DNA of 64,000 nt from Planococcus chinensis (GTDB lineage: Bacteria; Bacillota; Bacilli; Bacillales_A; Planococcaceae): positions 248,001-312,000 of the forward strand of contig NZ_JABWTK010000001.1 in the NCBI RefSeq assembly GCF_020071995.1, in the 5' to 3' direction. The translations under genes and the position numbers were made by a program. How positions within the stretch are numbered: the stretch's first letter is position 1; every line of letters starts with the position of its first letter. The notes under the pieces were generated by a model that worked only from the letters and a program-made list of their open reading frames with translations, had not been told where the DNA came from and made no database searches. This document shows positions 41,378 through 50,408 of the stretch, piece after piece.

Positions 41378-41884
41378 TTAGAAGTTTGAACGGGTATAGG
41401 CCTGTTCTTCTTCTTCGGTCATCAGCCGGCTCGCTTTGCCAATGGTTCCGCCGTGCCAGCTCCAAATGGTGTTATGGACATCGACGGCATTGGAAAAGTC
41501 GCCTTTCTGCCAAGCTTCGAGCGTACTCTGGTAAAAATCTTTTTCCTCGAAATCCCCCGCTTCGACAATCGTCTGCAGCTCTGCGATATTCGCCGGCGTG
41601 ATCAGCCGCACCTGTCCCCATTTGTCGGCTGCGTAGACTTTGCTGTGGCTCATCTCGTGAAGGTGGTCCTGCAGCTTCTTTTCATCCATGTCGGCAGAAA
41701 AAGGGGTATCGGTAAATTCCAGCGTCCGTTCGGGTTGCTGCACTTCCGGAGCCTGGACGCTGGCAGAAACGGCACGCGGCTCTTCGCCTTTTGCGGCTTC
41801 GCGCTGAATGAACCAATAGCCGCCGACCGCAAGCAGGGCAATCGCTCCAAAGCTGATGACTGTCGTCCAAATTGTTTGCTTCAA
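41378..41884 (-). CDS. DUF6241-like membrane-anchored protein
   Basis: This 168-residue protein has an N-terminal membrane anchor (about 7-26), a linker, and a helical extracytoplasmic domain with MDEKKLQDHLHEMSHSKVYA and DVHNTIWSWHGGTIGKASRLM. The latter segments recur in a Bacillales family that I associate with DUF6241. Its function is unknown. An SD AAAAGGAG lies before the ATG. It is monocistronic. Confidence 0.7.
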   Translation of the reverse strand: MKQTIWTTVISFGAIALLAVGGYWFIQREAAKGEEPRAVSASVQAPEVQQPERTLEFTDTPFSADMDEKKLQDHLHEMSHSKVYAADKWGQVRLITPANIAELQTIVEAGDFEEKDFYQSTLEAWQKGDFSNAVDVHNTIWSWHGGTIGKASRLMTEEEEQAYTRSNF

Positions 41885-42109
41885 ATAAAAAACTCCTTTT
41901 CAGTAATCGATTTCCAGTCGGTTTGGTCTTCTCAATTATCGGATATCAAATCTTGGGCGGCAATGATATTTTTATGCTTTACTTTCCAGCGATTTTCCAT
42001 ACTAGCGGCTTGTGTACTTTTGGACTTTTCAATTGGAAACCAACAGGCAATTCGAGTATGATAAACCCATGAGGGAGAAATCCCTGTTTTTGAAAGGAAG
42101 TGGTATCAG

Positions 42110-42205
42110 ATGACAATGCAGCATCAATTGTCAGCGTCACGCAAAACTCATGCAAAGCCGGTTACTCCGAATGGCGATACTTTGTGTGGGGCAAGCAAGA
42201 ACTAG
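42110..42205 (+). CDS. Short open reading frame upstream of the FusB-like gene, possible leader peptide
   Basis: A 31-codon frame with GAAAGGAAGTGG as SD begins at ATG 42110 and ends 76 bases before the FusB-like start. Leader peptides with translational attenuation are known upstream of staphylococcal fusB, which makes this frame interesting. Its sequence itself is unremarkable, and it may be chance. Confidence 0.35.
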   Translation: MTMQHQLSASRKTHAKPVTPNGDTLCGASKN

Positions 42206-42281
42206 ATCGCCCGTCAATGTGTCATTCCCTGTACACGGCTCCCTTATAGATATTCAATCCAAAAAATAAGGAGTGGCTCCA

Positions 42282-42968
42282 ATGATACATGTAAAAGAAA
42301 CAACCGATAAAACAGGAAATACTGGCGCACGTCCGGAAGCATTCATCCGGAACGACCAGTTTAACTTTATTAAAGACCAGACGCGGATCCTCGTGACCGG
42401 GCAGGCGACCGGCAACGACGCCGAAGTGCTGAGCGTCCTCCGGCATCTCTCGCACGAAAAAGTGTTCAATTTGTTCCCGTCGCTGAACGCCAAACAAAAA
42501 GCGGTGCTGAACCCGCTCGCAAGCGTCAAGGAAAAGGCGGACGCCGAAGCGTTTCTCGAAGGGCTCGAGCCGTACATCATCCCGTTCAAGACGGTGACCG
42601 ACGGAGCTTTAAAAAAATTGTTCCCGAAAGCGAAAAAGCTGAAAGGGCCGAAGTTCGAGAACATCGACTTCAAGAAGCTGTCGTACCTCGCCTGGACCGA
42701 AAGTTCGAACCTGATGTACCTCGTCTACGAAAAGGACGGGCGCCTGGAAGGCATCCACGGATCCTTGGCGCGCAGCCACAAAAAAGGCATCTGCGCCATC
42801 TGCAACCGCCACAGCGAAGTCGGCATGTTCACTGCCAAGACGAAAAGCTCCGGGCAGGACAATTACATCAAGCGCGGCAACTACATCTGCCAGGACCCCG
42901 AAGTCTGCAACGGCAACCTGAATGGGTTGGAGCGGCTTGGGGAATTTACGGAAATGATTCAGAAATAA
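42282..42968 (+). CDS. FusB/FusC family EF-G-binding protein
   Basis: This 228-residue protein has the FusB plan: an N-terminal helical domain that binds elongation factor G, and a C-terminal treble-clef zinc domain with CAIC (in KKGICAICNRH) and the second cysteine pair in YICQDPEVCN. Such proteins lift EF-G from the ribosome and protect against fusidic acid. In environmental Bacillales they are chromosomal and may serve ribosome rescue. AAGGAG lies eight bases before ATG 42282. The gene ends at a strong terminator. Confidence 0.88.
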   Translation: MIHVKETTDKTGNTGARPEAFIRNDQFNFIKDQTRILVTGQATGNDAEVLSVLRHLSHEKVFNLFPSLNAKQKAVLNPLASVKEKADAEAFLEGLEPYIIPFKTVTDGALKKLFPKAKKLKGPKFENIDFKKLSYLAWTESSNLMYLVYEKDGRLEGIHGSLARSHKKGICAICNRHSEVGMFTAKTKSSGQDNYIKRGNYICQDPEVCNGNLNGLERLGEFTEMIQK

Positions 42969-42970
42969 AT

Positions 42971-43012
42971 AAGAAAAGGGCTTTCCAGGAGACTGGAGAG
43001 CCCTTTTTCTAT
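42971..43012. terminator. Terminator after the FusB-like gene
   Basis: AAAAGGGCTTTCCAG pairs with CTGGAGAGCCCTTTT around GAGA. Its core is almost the same as that of the terminator at 53758. Confidence 0.85.
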
Positions 43013-43032
43013 GAGGAGATTCGATTCTTAGC

Positions 43033-44178
43033 TTAACTGTTCCCAATCTCCAAACAAAGCTCCGCTACAAGAGCACAGCGCTCACTGAAGCGGTCAAAAT
43101 GAATATGTTCGTGGATGGCATGCGGGCCATCGCCTGGAATTCCTAAACCATCAAGCGTCGGGATGCCGAGAGCGGCCGTAAAATTGCCGTCGCTTCCACC
43201 ACCAGCTTTTGCTTCGTAGATCTCAAACCCGAGACGTTTTCCGGCAAGTTTTGCTTTTTGGTAAAGCTGCTCGCTTCCGAGGCTCTTTTCCATAGGCGGC
43301 CGGTTCAATTCGCCAGTGATGGAAAGTTCGGCAGAAGGGTGAAGCGGATGCAGATTTTCAAGGACCTGGATTAATTTATCTGCCTCATCGGTGGATGTTA
43401 CGCGGAAATCGATTTCAGCCACTGCAGAAGCGGAAACTACATTGCTGCTCGTTCCTCCTTTGATCACCCCGACATTTACGGTAGTGCCTTTATCGTAATT
43501 TGTCAGTTCTTCTAATGTAATGATTTGCTGTGCCAGTTCATATATGGCGCTGACGCCGTCTTCGTGATGATTCCCGGCATGTGAACTGACCCCTTTTACT
43601 TCCAGTGTATACCTGCCTACTCCTTTTCTTTCCGTCTTCAACGCAAATGATTCAGAGACAGGCGGCTCCATCACAAATACAGCGTCACACGTTTTGGCTG
43701 CTTCTTCGATTACCGAACGGGAAGTTTTGCTGCCGATTTCTTCATCGGCTGTGAAAAGATAAACCGGGGAGAAAGGCAACTCTTCCATCTGCTGCTGAAG
43801 GGAACGGACAGCCCAGATAGATGACAGCAGCCCTGCTTTCATATCAAAAACACCAGGACCGTAAATATCTTCGCCTTTTTCAATTATCGGAAGGGCACCT
43901 ACTTCCCATACCGTATCAAAATGACTTAGAAAAAGGATGCGGGGTTTTGGAGAGGGCTCTTCGAGCGTAAATAAAAAGTGGTCTCCAGTAAGTTCTCTGT
44001 TAAAATTTTCAAGCTTCCAATTACCATTTAACCTATTTTGGAAGATTTCCTTTAAAATGTTCCCACAATTATCGACCTTTTCTTTGCGGTGGCTTGGTGA
44101 CTCCGCTTTTACCAATTCCAGTAAATCTTCCTTGATTCGATCTTTATTTTGTTCTAAATAGTCATAAATTGCGTTCAT
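43033..44178 (-). CDS. M20 family metallopeptidase, carboxypeptidase G2-like
   Basis: This 381-residue enzyme has the M20 zinc ligands in LSHFDTVWE and GVFDMKAGL, the catalytic EE pair in TADEEIGS, and a lid/dimerisation domain (about 180-290). A final histidine lies in DGPHAIHEHIH. The pattern fits glutamate carboxypeptidase or dipeptidase types. AAGGAG stands ten bases before ATG 44178; the ATG at 44187 is too close. It is divergent from the peptidase-Dpp operon and probably co-regulated with it. Confidence 0.85.
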   Translation of the reverse strand: MNAIYDYLEQNKDRIKEDLLELVKAESPSHRKEKVDNCGNILKEIFQNRLNGNWKLENFNRELTGDHFLFTLEEPSPKPRILFLSHFDTVWEVGALPIIEKGEDIYGPGVFDMKAGLLSSIWAVRSLQQQMEELPFSPVYLFTADEEIGSKTSRSVIEEAAKTCDAVFVMEPPVSESFALKTERKGVGRYTLEVKGVSSHAGNHHEDGVSAIYELAQQIITLEELTNYDKGTTVNVGVIKGGTSSNVVSASAVAEIDFRVTSTDEADKLIQVLENLHPLHPSAELSITGELNRPPMEKSLGSEQLYQKAKLAGKRLGFEIYEAKAGGGSDGNFTAALGIPTLDGLGIPGDGPHAIHEHIHFDRFSERCALVAELCLEIGNS

Positions 44179-44206
44179 GGGCCTCATTCTCCTTTTGAAT
44201 TCATCT

Positions 44207-44230
44207 TTATTTATACATAATCATAAATAA
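44207..44230. promoter_or_regulatory. Perfect 8-bp inverted repeat between divergent peptidase genes
   Basis: TTATTTAT and ATAAATAA are spaced by eight bases, giving a 24-bp dyad close to the start of the minus-strand peptidase and upstream of the plus-strand promoter. It is a possible operator for the regulator at 52430, by position only. Confidence 0.4.
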
Positions 44231-44270
44231 ATTAATAAATCAATTGATTTTGAAAAAACTGAAAATTGTA

Positions 44271-44300
44271 TTGACATGTATTTGATAAGGCGTGTAAAGT
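44271..44300 (+). promoter_or_regulatory. Predicted promoter of the peptidase-Dpp operon
   Basis: TTGACA (44271-44276) and TAAAGT (44295-44300) are separated by 18 bases. The first start codon of the operon is 30 bases downstream. Confidence 0.55.
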
Positions 44301-44330
44301 ATTAGAAAACATTAAGGAAAATTTCCTTAA

Positions 44331-45728
44331 TTGAATGGAGCGGATAAATGGATGGGAAAAATTGATCAATTTATTGAACGCAACCGGGACCTGTACATAA
44401 AATGGCTGACTGATTTTTGTGAAATTCCAAGTGTAGCTGCTCAGAATAGAGGAATGGAAGACGCGGTAAAATATTTGGATGAATTATTCGACACGGCTTT
44501 TTCCATTGAACCGGAAAAATTGCAGACTTCCGGTTTTCCGGTAGTTTTTGCCGAATTAAAGGGAAAATCCGATAGAACTTTAAGTTTCTATAACCACTAC
44601 GATGTGCAGCCGGAAGATCCGGTTGAATTGTGGGAAACTCCGGCGTTTGAACCGGACATTCGGAATGGGAAAATCTTTGCCCGTGGAGTAGCCGATAATA
44701 AAGGGAATCTGATTGCCCGCTTAGCTGCCCTTCATGCCATCCAGGAGGTGGGGGAAGAATTGCCGGTCAATATCAAATGCATATTTGAAGGGGAAGAAGA
44801 GATCGGCAGTTTGAATCTGCCGGAATTTGCTGAGAAGTATGCAGAGAAGATACATTCCGATGGCTGTGTCTGGGAGTTCGGGTATCGGGATGCGGACGGC
44901 GCTACGCAAGTCAGCCTCGGGGTCAAAGGAATGTTGTATATCGAACTGCAAGCCAGAGGGGCAAATACCGATCTGCATTCTGCTCAAGCCGCCATCATCG
45001 AAAGTCCGGTATGGAAATTGGTTTGGGCATTGAACTCATTGAAAGATCAAAACGAAAAAATTCTCATTCCTGGATTTTATGATGACATTGAACCGATTAC
45101 AGCTTTAGACGATGAAATGCTTTCGCGTTACAGGCTCGATGAAAAAGAAACGCTGAACAAGCTCGGCCTTGAGCATTTCGTGTTGAACCTGGAAGGGCAT
45201 CGTTTAAAAGAAAAGCATATTTTCGAACCGACATGCAATATTTGCGGCATTGTTTCAGGCTACACCGGGGAAGGGACGAAGACTGTGCTTCCTTCAGAAG
45301 CGAAAGCGAAACTCGATTTCCGGTTAGTGCCCGGGCAAGATCCTGAAAAAGTTTTGGCGCAGTTGAGGCAGCATCTGGATGCCAATGGCTTTGAAGACAT
45401 TTCAATCCATGTGACAAGCTCTGAAAGGGCGGCGCGCACGAAACCCGACGAAGCCATTGTAGAAGCGATGATTGCAGTGGCGGAGCAGTACGGTGATAAA
45501 AAACCGAATATCGTCCCGAATACTCCCGGGACAGGTCCAATGTATGAATTATGCCAGGCCCTCGGAATTCCTTCAGCATCTTTCGGGGTGGGGAATTTCG
45601 AGTCCAATAACCACGCGCCGAATGAAAATATTAACGTAGAAGACTATATAGAAGGCATTAAAATGATCGCAGCACTTGTTTTTGAATTCAGCAAGCAATT
45701 TGAAAAAGAAGGAAGTGTGCATTCATGA
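44331..45728 (+). CDS. M20 family dipeptidase/deacylase
   Basis: Up to 465 residues. Zinc ligands lie in SFYNHYDVQPEDP and RGVADNKGNL, with the catalytic acid pair in FEGEEEIGS. A dimerisation domain follows (about 190-340, RGANTDLHSAQ), then a final histidine in ESNNHAPNENI. The pattern is that of the M20 dipeptidases (CPG70/PepV and carnosinase-like). The frame opens at TTG 44331 after AAGGAA; ATG 44352 after GGAGCGG is a second possible start. It is the first gene of an operon with another M20 enzyme and a peptide importer, so it probably cleaves imported dipeptides or acyl-amino acids. Confidence 0.87.
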   Translation: MNGADKWMGKIDQFIERNRDLYIKWLTDFCEIPSVAAQNRGMEDAVKYLDELFDTAFSIEPEKLQTSGFPVVFAELKGKSDRTLSFYNHYDVQPEDPVELWETPAFEPDIRNGKIFARGVADNKGNLIARLAALHAIQEVGEELPVNIKCIFEGEEEIGSLNLPEFAEKYAEKIHSDGCVWEFGYRDADGATQVSLGVKGMLYIELQARGANTDLHSAQAAIIESPVWKLVWALNSLKDQNEKILIPGFYDDIEPITALDDEMLSRYRLDEKETLNKLGLEHFVLNLEGHRLKEKHIFEPTCNICGIVSGYTGEGTKTVLPSEAKAKLDFRLVPGQDPEKVLAQLRQHLDANGFEDISIHVTSSERAARTKPDEAIVEAMIAVAEQYGDKKPNIVPNTPGTGPMYELCQALGIPSASFGVGNFESNNHAPNENINVEDYIEGIKMIAALVFEFSKQFEKEGSVHS

Positions 45729-46966
45729 CAGTAACTGTCGGCAGCAGCCGGGAATTTTCAAATTTAGCGAATACACATCCGGAGTGGCATGAGGCAATCG
45801 GTTCCCTGTTTGAAGAAGTCGTAGCAATCCGGCGAGACTTGCACAAAAATCCGGAATTGTCGTTCCAGGAGACGCGGACAGCAGGCATCGTTTCGGCGCG
45901 CTTGCGGGAATGGGGATACGAAGTCACGGAAAACGTCGGAGGAACAGGCGTTGTCGGCCTCCTGAAGAGCGGGGTGCCGGGCCCGGTCGTTGGACTGCGG
46001 GCCGATATGGACGCTCTTCCGATGATGGATGAAATTGCGGCGGATTACCGGAGCCAGCGGGACGGGGCAGCCCATACATGCGGACATGATGCCCATACGG
46101 CCATCTTGTTGGGGGTGGCAAAACTATATTCGGAGAAAGGTCTTCCGTGCGGGACGCTCAAGCTGATTTTCCAGCCTGCTGAAGAAATTGGAGAAGGAGC
46201 GGCTGCCATGATTGCAGACGGCGCCCTCCAAAACCCCAAAGTCGATTTGATGGCTGGGCTCCATGTCCATCCCACACTTCACACGGGAGAATTTTCGGTC
46301 ACCACAGCCGAATACAGCTGTGCGGCGGTTGACATCTTTGAACTTGAAGTGAAAGGGAAGGGAGGGCACGCAGCCCACCCGCACCAAACCGTCGATCCGA
46401 TCATGATTTCCGCCCAGATTCTCGTGGCGCTCCAGCAGATTGTCAGCCGGCAGGTTGATCCGCTCGACTCGGTCGTACTGAGTTTCGGACAGATCGAAGC
46501 AGGCAGCAAAGCGACGATCATCCCGAATTCCGTTCTACTAAAAGGGACGGTCCGTACGCTGAAGCCTGAAACCCGCAAAGAGATGCCGGAGCGGATGGCG
46601 GCCATCGCTTCCGGAATCGCACAAAGTTTCGGGGGAGAATGCGAGCTGGACTATCAGTTTATAACACCTTCCATCAAAATTGACGGCTCAGCACGTGAAT
46701 TGCTTTCGGATACCATCAGTGAATTGTATGGAGAAGATGCATTAAAGATCAGCCTGCCCTCGATGGGCGGGGAAGATTTCGCCTATTTCTCACAGGAAGT
46801 GCCATCCGTCTTTTTCCGGCTGGGCACGAAAAACGGAGAAGCGACCGCTTTCCCGAATCACAATACGCGCTTTGATGTAGATGAACAAGCGTTCCTTTAC
46901 GGGATATCGGTGCTTGGTTTGTTGACATACAACTACTTAAAAAAGAATGAGGGGGAAAAAGGATGA
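45725..46966 (+). CDS. M20D family amidohydrolase (hippurate/N-acyl amino acid hydrolase type)
   Basis: This 413-residue protein has the M20D hallmarks RRDLHKNPELSFQE, GLRADMDALPM, TCGHDAHTAILLG (metal site) and FQPAEEIGEGAAAMI, with a later MGGEDFAYF. The family hydrolyses N-acyl amino acids, indole-acetyl amino acids or hippurate. The start overlaps the stop of the preceding gene by four bases (ATGA), so the two are translationally coupled. In context it should release amino acids from imported N-acyl or small peptide substrates. Confidence 0.9.
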   Translation: MTVTVGSSREFSNLANTHPEWHEAIGSLFEEVVAIRRDLHKNPELSFQETRTAGIVSARLREWGYEVTENVGGTGVVGLLKSGVPGPVVGLRADMDALPMMDEIAADYRSQRDGAAHTCGHDAHTAILLGVAKLYSEKGLPCGTLKLIFQPAEEIGEGAAAMIADGALQNPKVDLMAGLHVHPTLHTGEFSVTTAEYSCAAVDIFELEVKGKGGHAAHPHQTVDPIMISAQILVALQQIVSRQVDPLDSVVLSFGQIEAGSKATIIPNSVLLKGTVRTLKPETRKEMPERMAAIASGIAQSFGGECELDYQFITPSIKIDGSARELLSDTISELYGEDALKISLPSMGGEDFAYFSQEVPSVFFRLGTKNGEATAFPNHNTRFDVDEQAFLYGISVLGLLTYNYLKKNEGEKG

Positions 46967-48513
46967 AGAAAAAACTATGGGCATTATTCCTTGTGCTGGT
47001 GCTGGTTTTGGCTGGATGTTCAGGCGGCGGGGAAAGCAGCAGCTCCGAAGGGGAAGAACCGGTTGAGAAAAGCGACAGCAAAACGCTGACGATTGCAAAC
47101 GGAACAGATATTGTGACATTCGACATCCACGATCATAACACGACTTCTACAGAAGCGGTCCATGTCAACATGTTCAATTACCTTGTAACCAATGACGGTG
47201 AAGGAGGCTTCCAGCCCGATCTTGCTGAAAGCTGGGAAAACGTGAACGATACGACATGGTCTTTCAAATTGAAAGAAGGCGTCAAATTCCATAACGGCGA
47301 AGATTTGACAGCAGATGACGTGAAATTCACTTTGGAAAGAATCGCGAAAGACGATACCTTGCTCGAGCACGGGAACTACAATCAGATCCAGGAAGTGAAA
47401 GTGGTAAGCGATTATGAGTTTGAAATCATCACGAAAAACCCGGAGCCAGCGCTTTTGAACAGACTATCGCGCCTGGGTTCAAGTATTTTGCCGAAGGATT
47501 ATATTGAAACAGAAGGCTGGGAAGTGTTCCTTGAGCAGCCGATCGGCACAGGACCATACAAATTTAAAGAATGGAAAAAAGACGACCGTTTGACGCTTGA
47601 AGCGAATGCGGAATACTTCGGTGATGCGCCTAAATGGGAAGAGCTTGTTTTCCGCAGCATCCCGGAAGATTCAACGCGTGTTTCGGAATTGCTGACAGGC
47701 GGAGTTGACGTTGCCGTGAACATTCCTCCTACAGATATTGAACGAATTGACAACACGGACGGGGTATCGGTTGTTCAATCACCTACTCAACGGGTCATGA
47801 TGTTCACGCTGCGCACGGATGCCGACAGTGTGACAGGCGACCCGAAAGTCAGAGAAGCGATTGATTTGGCGATTGACAAGCAGGCGATTGTGGATTCGTT
47901 GCTTGGCGGTGCAGGTACGGTTACACGTACAAGAGTCACGCCAGGAAACGTCGGAGCCAACGAAGATCTGTACGAACAAACACTTTACGATCCGGAAAAA
48001 GCAAAACAGCTTCTTGAAGAAGCAGGCTATGCGGACGGACTTGAAATTTCGATGGCAGCACCGAACGGCCGTTACTTGAAAGATAAGGAAACGGTCGAAC
48101 TGGTTACAGCAATGCTTTCGGAAGTCGGAATCACAGTAAACCTGGAATTGATGGAATGGAGTGCGTTCAACCAGCGCTACCAAGAAAGAGCGTTCAATGA
48201 AATGTTCTATATCGGCTACGGAAACTCGATGTTCGATGCTTCTTTGGCGCTGGACCGTTTGACGACGGAAGAAGCGAAAGGCGAATCGGATTACAACAAT
48301 CCTGAAGTCAATGATTTGCTGTTGGCTGCTGAACAAAACATGAATGCAGAAGAGCGAGCGCAGCAATACCAAAAAGCACAGGAAATTATTGCGGAAGAGC
48401 GCCCGCAGATCTACATGTTCCAGTTGAACGCCATTACCGGAGTCAACGACCGTGTTGAGTTCGAACCGCTCTTAAACGAAATGTTCTATGCAGACTCAAT
48501 TACATTGAAATAA
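46963..48513 (+). CDS. Peptide/nickel-type ABC importer substrate-binding lipoprotein (family 5)
   Basis: This 516-residue lipoprotein has the lipobox LAGC19 and the SBP_bac_5 pattern (WSFKLKEGVKFHNGEDLTADDVKFTLERI is split across the conserved block; PIGTGPYKFKEW follows). It binds oligopeptides, dipeptides or similar ligands outside the membrane and delivers them to DppBC-type permeases. The start overlaps the amidohydrolase stop by four bases. A GC-rich hairpin follows directly, which would raise its message relative to the downstream permease genes. Confidence 0.92.
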   Translation: MKKKLWALFLVLVLVLAGCSGGGESSSSEGEEPVEKSDSKTLTIANGTDIVTFDIHDHNTTSTEAVHVNMFNYLVTNDGEGGFQPDLAESWENVNDTTWSFKLKEGVKFHNGEDLTADDVKFTLERIAKDDTLLEHGNYNQIQEVKVVSDYEFEIITKNPEPALLNRLSRLGSSILPKDYIETEGWEVFLEQPIGTGPYKFKEWKKDDRLTLEANAEYFGDAPKWEELVFRSIPEDSTRVSELLTGGVDVAVNIPPTDIERIDNTDGVSVVQSPTQRVMMFTLRTDADSVTGDPKVREAIDLAIDKQAIVDSLLGGAGTVTRTRVTPGNVGANEDLYEQTLYDPEKAKQLLEEAGYADGLEISMAAPNGRYLKDKETVELVTAMLSEVGITVNLELMEWSAFNQRYQERAFNEMFYIGYGNSMFDASLALDRLTTEEAKGESDYNNPEVNDLLLAAEQNMNAEERAQQYQKAQEIIAEERPQIYMFQLNAITGVNDRVEFEPLLNEMFYADSITLK

Positions 48514-48515
48514 AA

Positions 48516-48541
48516 GAAGGGGGCATGCCCCCTTTTTTTTA
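48516..48541 (+). terminator. Attenuating terminator inside the importer operon
   Basis: AAGGGGG and CCCCCTT pair around CATG and are followed by a run of eight T. It lies between the binding-protein gene and the permease gene; partial read-through would give the excess of binding protein usual in such systems. Confidence 0.85.
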
Positions 48542-48556
48542 ATCGGGAGGTTTCAT

Positions 48557-49471
48557 ATGAAGTATTTTTTCCAAAGCTTGCTAAAGACGATTCCTGTTCT
48601 GATTCTGATCACGCTGATTGTCTTTTTGCTGGTGAGGGTGACAGGCGACCCGGTCTCCTTGATGCTGCCTGAAACGGCAACCGATGCGGAAAGGGATTCG
48701 TTGAGAGAGTCGATGGGGTTCAACGATCCAATCATGATTCAGTATTTCAATTATCTGGGCGATTTGGTTACCGGGGATTTCGGGGATTCGTTCCGCTACA
48801 ACACGGACGCGCTGAACCTCATTTTAGAAAGGCTGCCTGCTACATTGGAACTTGCCATTGCCGCTATGATTGTCGCCATCATCATTTCGGTTCCGCTCGG
48901 CATATTATCAGCTGTTAAAAGAAACAGTTTTTTTGACTTATTTATCACCGGTGGAGCGGTGCTGGGGAAAGCGATGCCGAATTTCTGGCTGGGCATCATG
49001 CTCATTCTTTTGCTATCCGTAACGTTTCAATTCTTTCCGGTTTCCGGCAGGGGGACATTAGGCCATCTGGTGCTGCCCGCTTTAACTTTAGGTACGGGCA
49101 TTGCAGCGGAAATGACCCGGCTGATCCGCTCAAGCATGCTTGAAATTCTGGGGCAGGACTTTATCCGCACCGCCCGAAGCAAGGGGCTGGGCGAAGCGAT
49201 CATTGTCAATAAGCATGCTTTCCGGAATGCCCTGATTCCGGTTGTGACCATCATGGCGCTGCAGACGTCGACGCTCATCGGCGGTACATTGATCACGGAA
49301 ACGGTATTTGCTTGGCCGGGGCTTGGCCAATTGCTCGTTCAATCTGTGAACTTGCGGGATATGGCGGTCGTACAGGCTGCTACGTTCATCATTGCCATAT
49401 TTGTAATTCTGAGCAATTTGATTGCGGATTTGGTTTATCGCTTGCTGGACCCTCGCATTAAATATGATTAA
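48557..49471 (+). CDS. Dipeptide/oligopeptide ABC importer permease, DppB-like
   Basis: A 304-residue permease with an N-terminal span and five further spans. It has the family's N-terminal LKTIPVLILITLIVFLL and the EAA-like loop segment RTARSKGLGEAIIVNKHAFRNALIPV that contacts the ATPase. ATCGGGAGG precedes the ATG. It forms a heterodimer with the next gene product. Confidence 0.93.
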   Translation: MKYFFQSLLKTIPVLILITLIVFLLVRVTGDPVSLMLPETATDAERDSLRESMGFNDPIMIQYFNYLGDLVTGDFGDSFRYNTDALNLILERLPATLELAIAAMIVAIIISVPLGILSAVKRNSFFDLFITGGAVLGKAMPNFWLGIMLILLLSVTFQFFPVSGRGTLGHLVLPALTLGTGIAAEMTRLIRSSMLEILGQDFIRTARSKGLGEAIIVNKHAFRNALIPVVTIMALQTSTLIGGTLITETVFAWPGLGQLLVQSVNLRDMAVVQAATFIIAIFVILSNLIADLVYRLLDPRIKYD

Positions 49472-49479
49472 AGGAGGTC

Positions 49480-50391
49480 ATGGAATTGACAAAGGTAATG
49501 GAACCTATCGCAGAAAGCGGAAAAGTTAAAACCCAGGCCTCTTATAAAAAGCTTGGGAAACGGCTGCTCAGAAGCAAGACAGGAATGATTGGCCTCATCA
49601 TTGTGGCGGCTGTAGTGCTGATGGCCATTTTGGCTCCGCTGCTGGCGCAGCATGATCCGGCTAAAACGGATGTCATCAACCGCCTGCTGCCGCCGTTTTG
49701 GCTGGAAGGCGGCAATACGGAATTTCTTCTGGGGACGGACAATCTCGGAAGGGATATCCTGAGCCGGATCATCTACGGCTCCCGCATCTCACTGCTGATC
49801 GGGATTAGTGCCGTTCTTCTTGCCGGTGCAATCGGCATGGCGTTGGGGCTGGTTGCGGGTTATTACGGAAAAGTTTGGGATTTCATCATCATGCGGACAG
49901 TGGATTCGCTGTTGGCCATCCCGAATATCCTGTTCATGCTAATTATTCTGGCAGTAATGGGGCCGAGCCTGATTACGCTGATTTTGGTTCTTGGAGGAAC
50001 GTCGTGGGTGGTCTATGCCCGCATGGTCCGAAGCGAAACGCTCAGCATAAAAGAAAGGGATTATGTCCGTTCTGCCAAAGCGATCGGCGCAAAAGATTTC
50101 CGGATCATCATGAAATACATTTTGCCGAACGTCATTTCTTCGTTTATCGTCATTGCCACATTGAATGTTGCCACCACAATTATTCTGGAAGCAAGTTTAA
50201 GTTTTCTCGGACTTGGTATACAGCCGCCGGATGTCTCCTGGGGCCTGATGCTGAGTGATGGGAGAGAATACATCGCGACAAGCTGGTGGGTAGCCACATT
50301 CCCGGGCATTGCCATAACGGTAACGGTGCTGGGAGTCATCTTCCTAGGCGACTGGCTGCGTGACGTATTAGATCCGAAAATCAAAGATTAA
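49480..50391 (+). CDS. Dipeptide/oligopeptide ABC importer permease, DppC-like
   Basis: A 303-residue permease with the OppC N-terminal segment (LGKRLLRSKTGMIGL), the LLGTDNLGRDILSRIIYGSRISL block and the EAA loop VRSAKAIGAKDFRIIMKYILPN. The frame starts at ATG 49480 only two bases after GGAGGTC; the TTG at 49486 has better spacing and may be the true start. It overlaps the next frame at TAATGA. Confidence 0.93.
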   Translation: MELTKVMEPIAESGKVKTQASYKKLGKRLLRSKTGMIGLIIVAAVVLMAILAPLLAQHDPAKTDVINRLLPPFWLEGGNTEFLLGTDNLGRDILSRIIYGSRISLLIGISAVLLAGAIGMALGLVAGYYGKVWDFIIMRTVDSLLAIPNILFMLIILAVMGPSLITLILVLGGTSWVVYARMVRSETLSIKERDYVRSAKAIGAKDFRIIMKYILPNVISSFIVIATLNVATTIILEASLSFLGLGIQPPDVSWGLMLSDGREYIATSWWVATFPGIAITVTVLGVIFLGDWLRDVLDPKIKD

Positions 50392-50408
50392 TGAAGGAAG
50401 GTGAAGGC

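Noticed and set aside
41453-42061. 202-codon frame antisense to the DUF6241-like gene
   Set aside because: No SD and low-complexity shadow composition.
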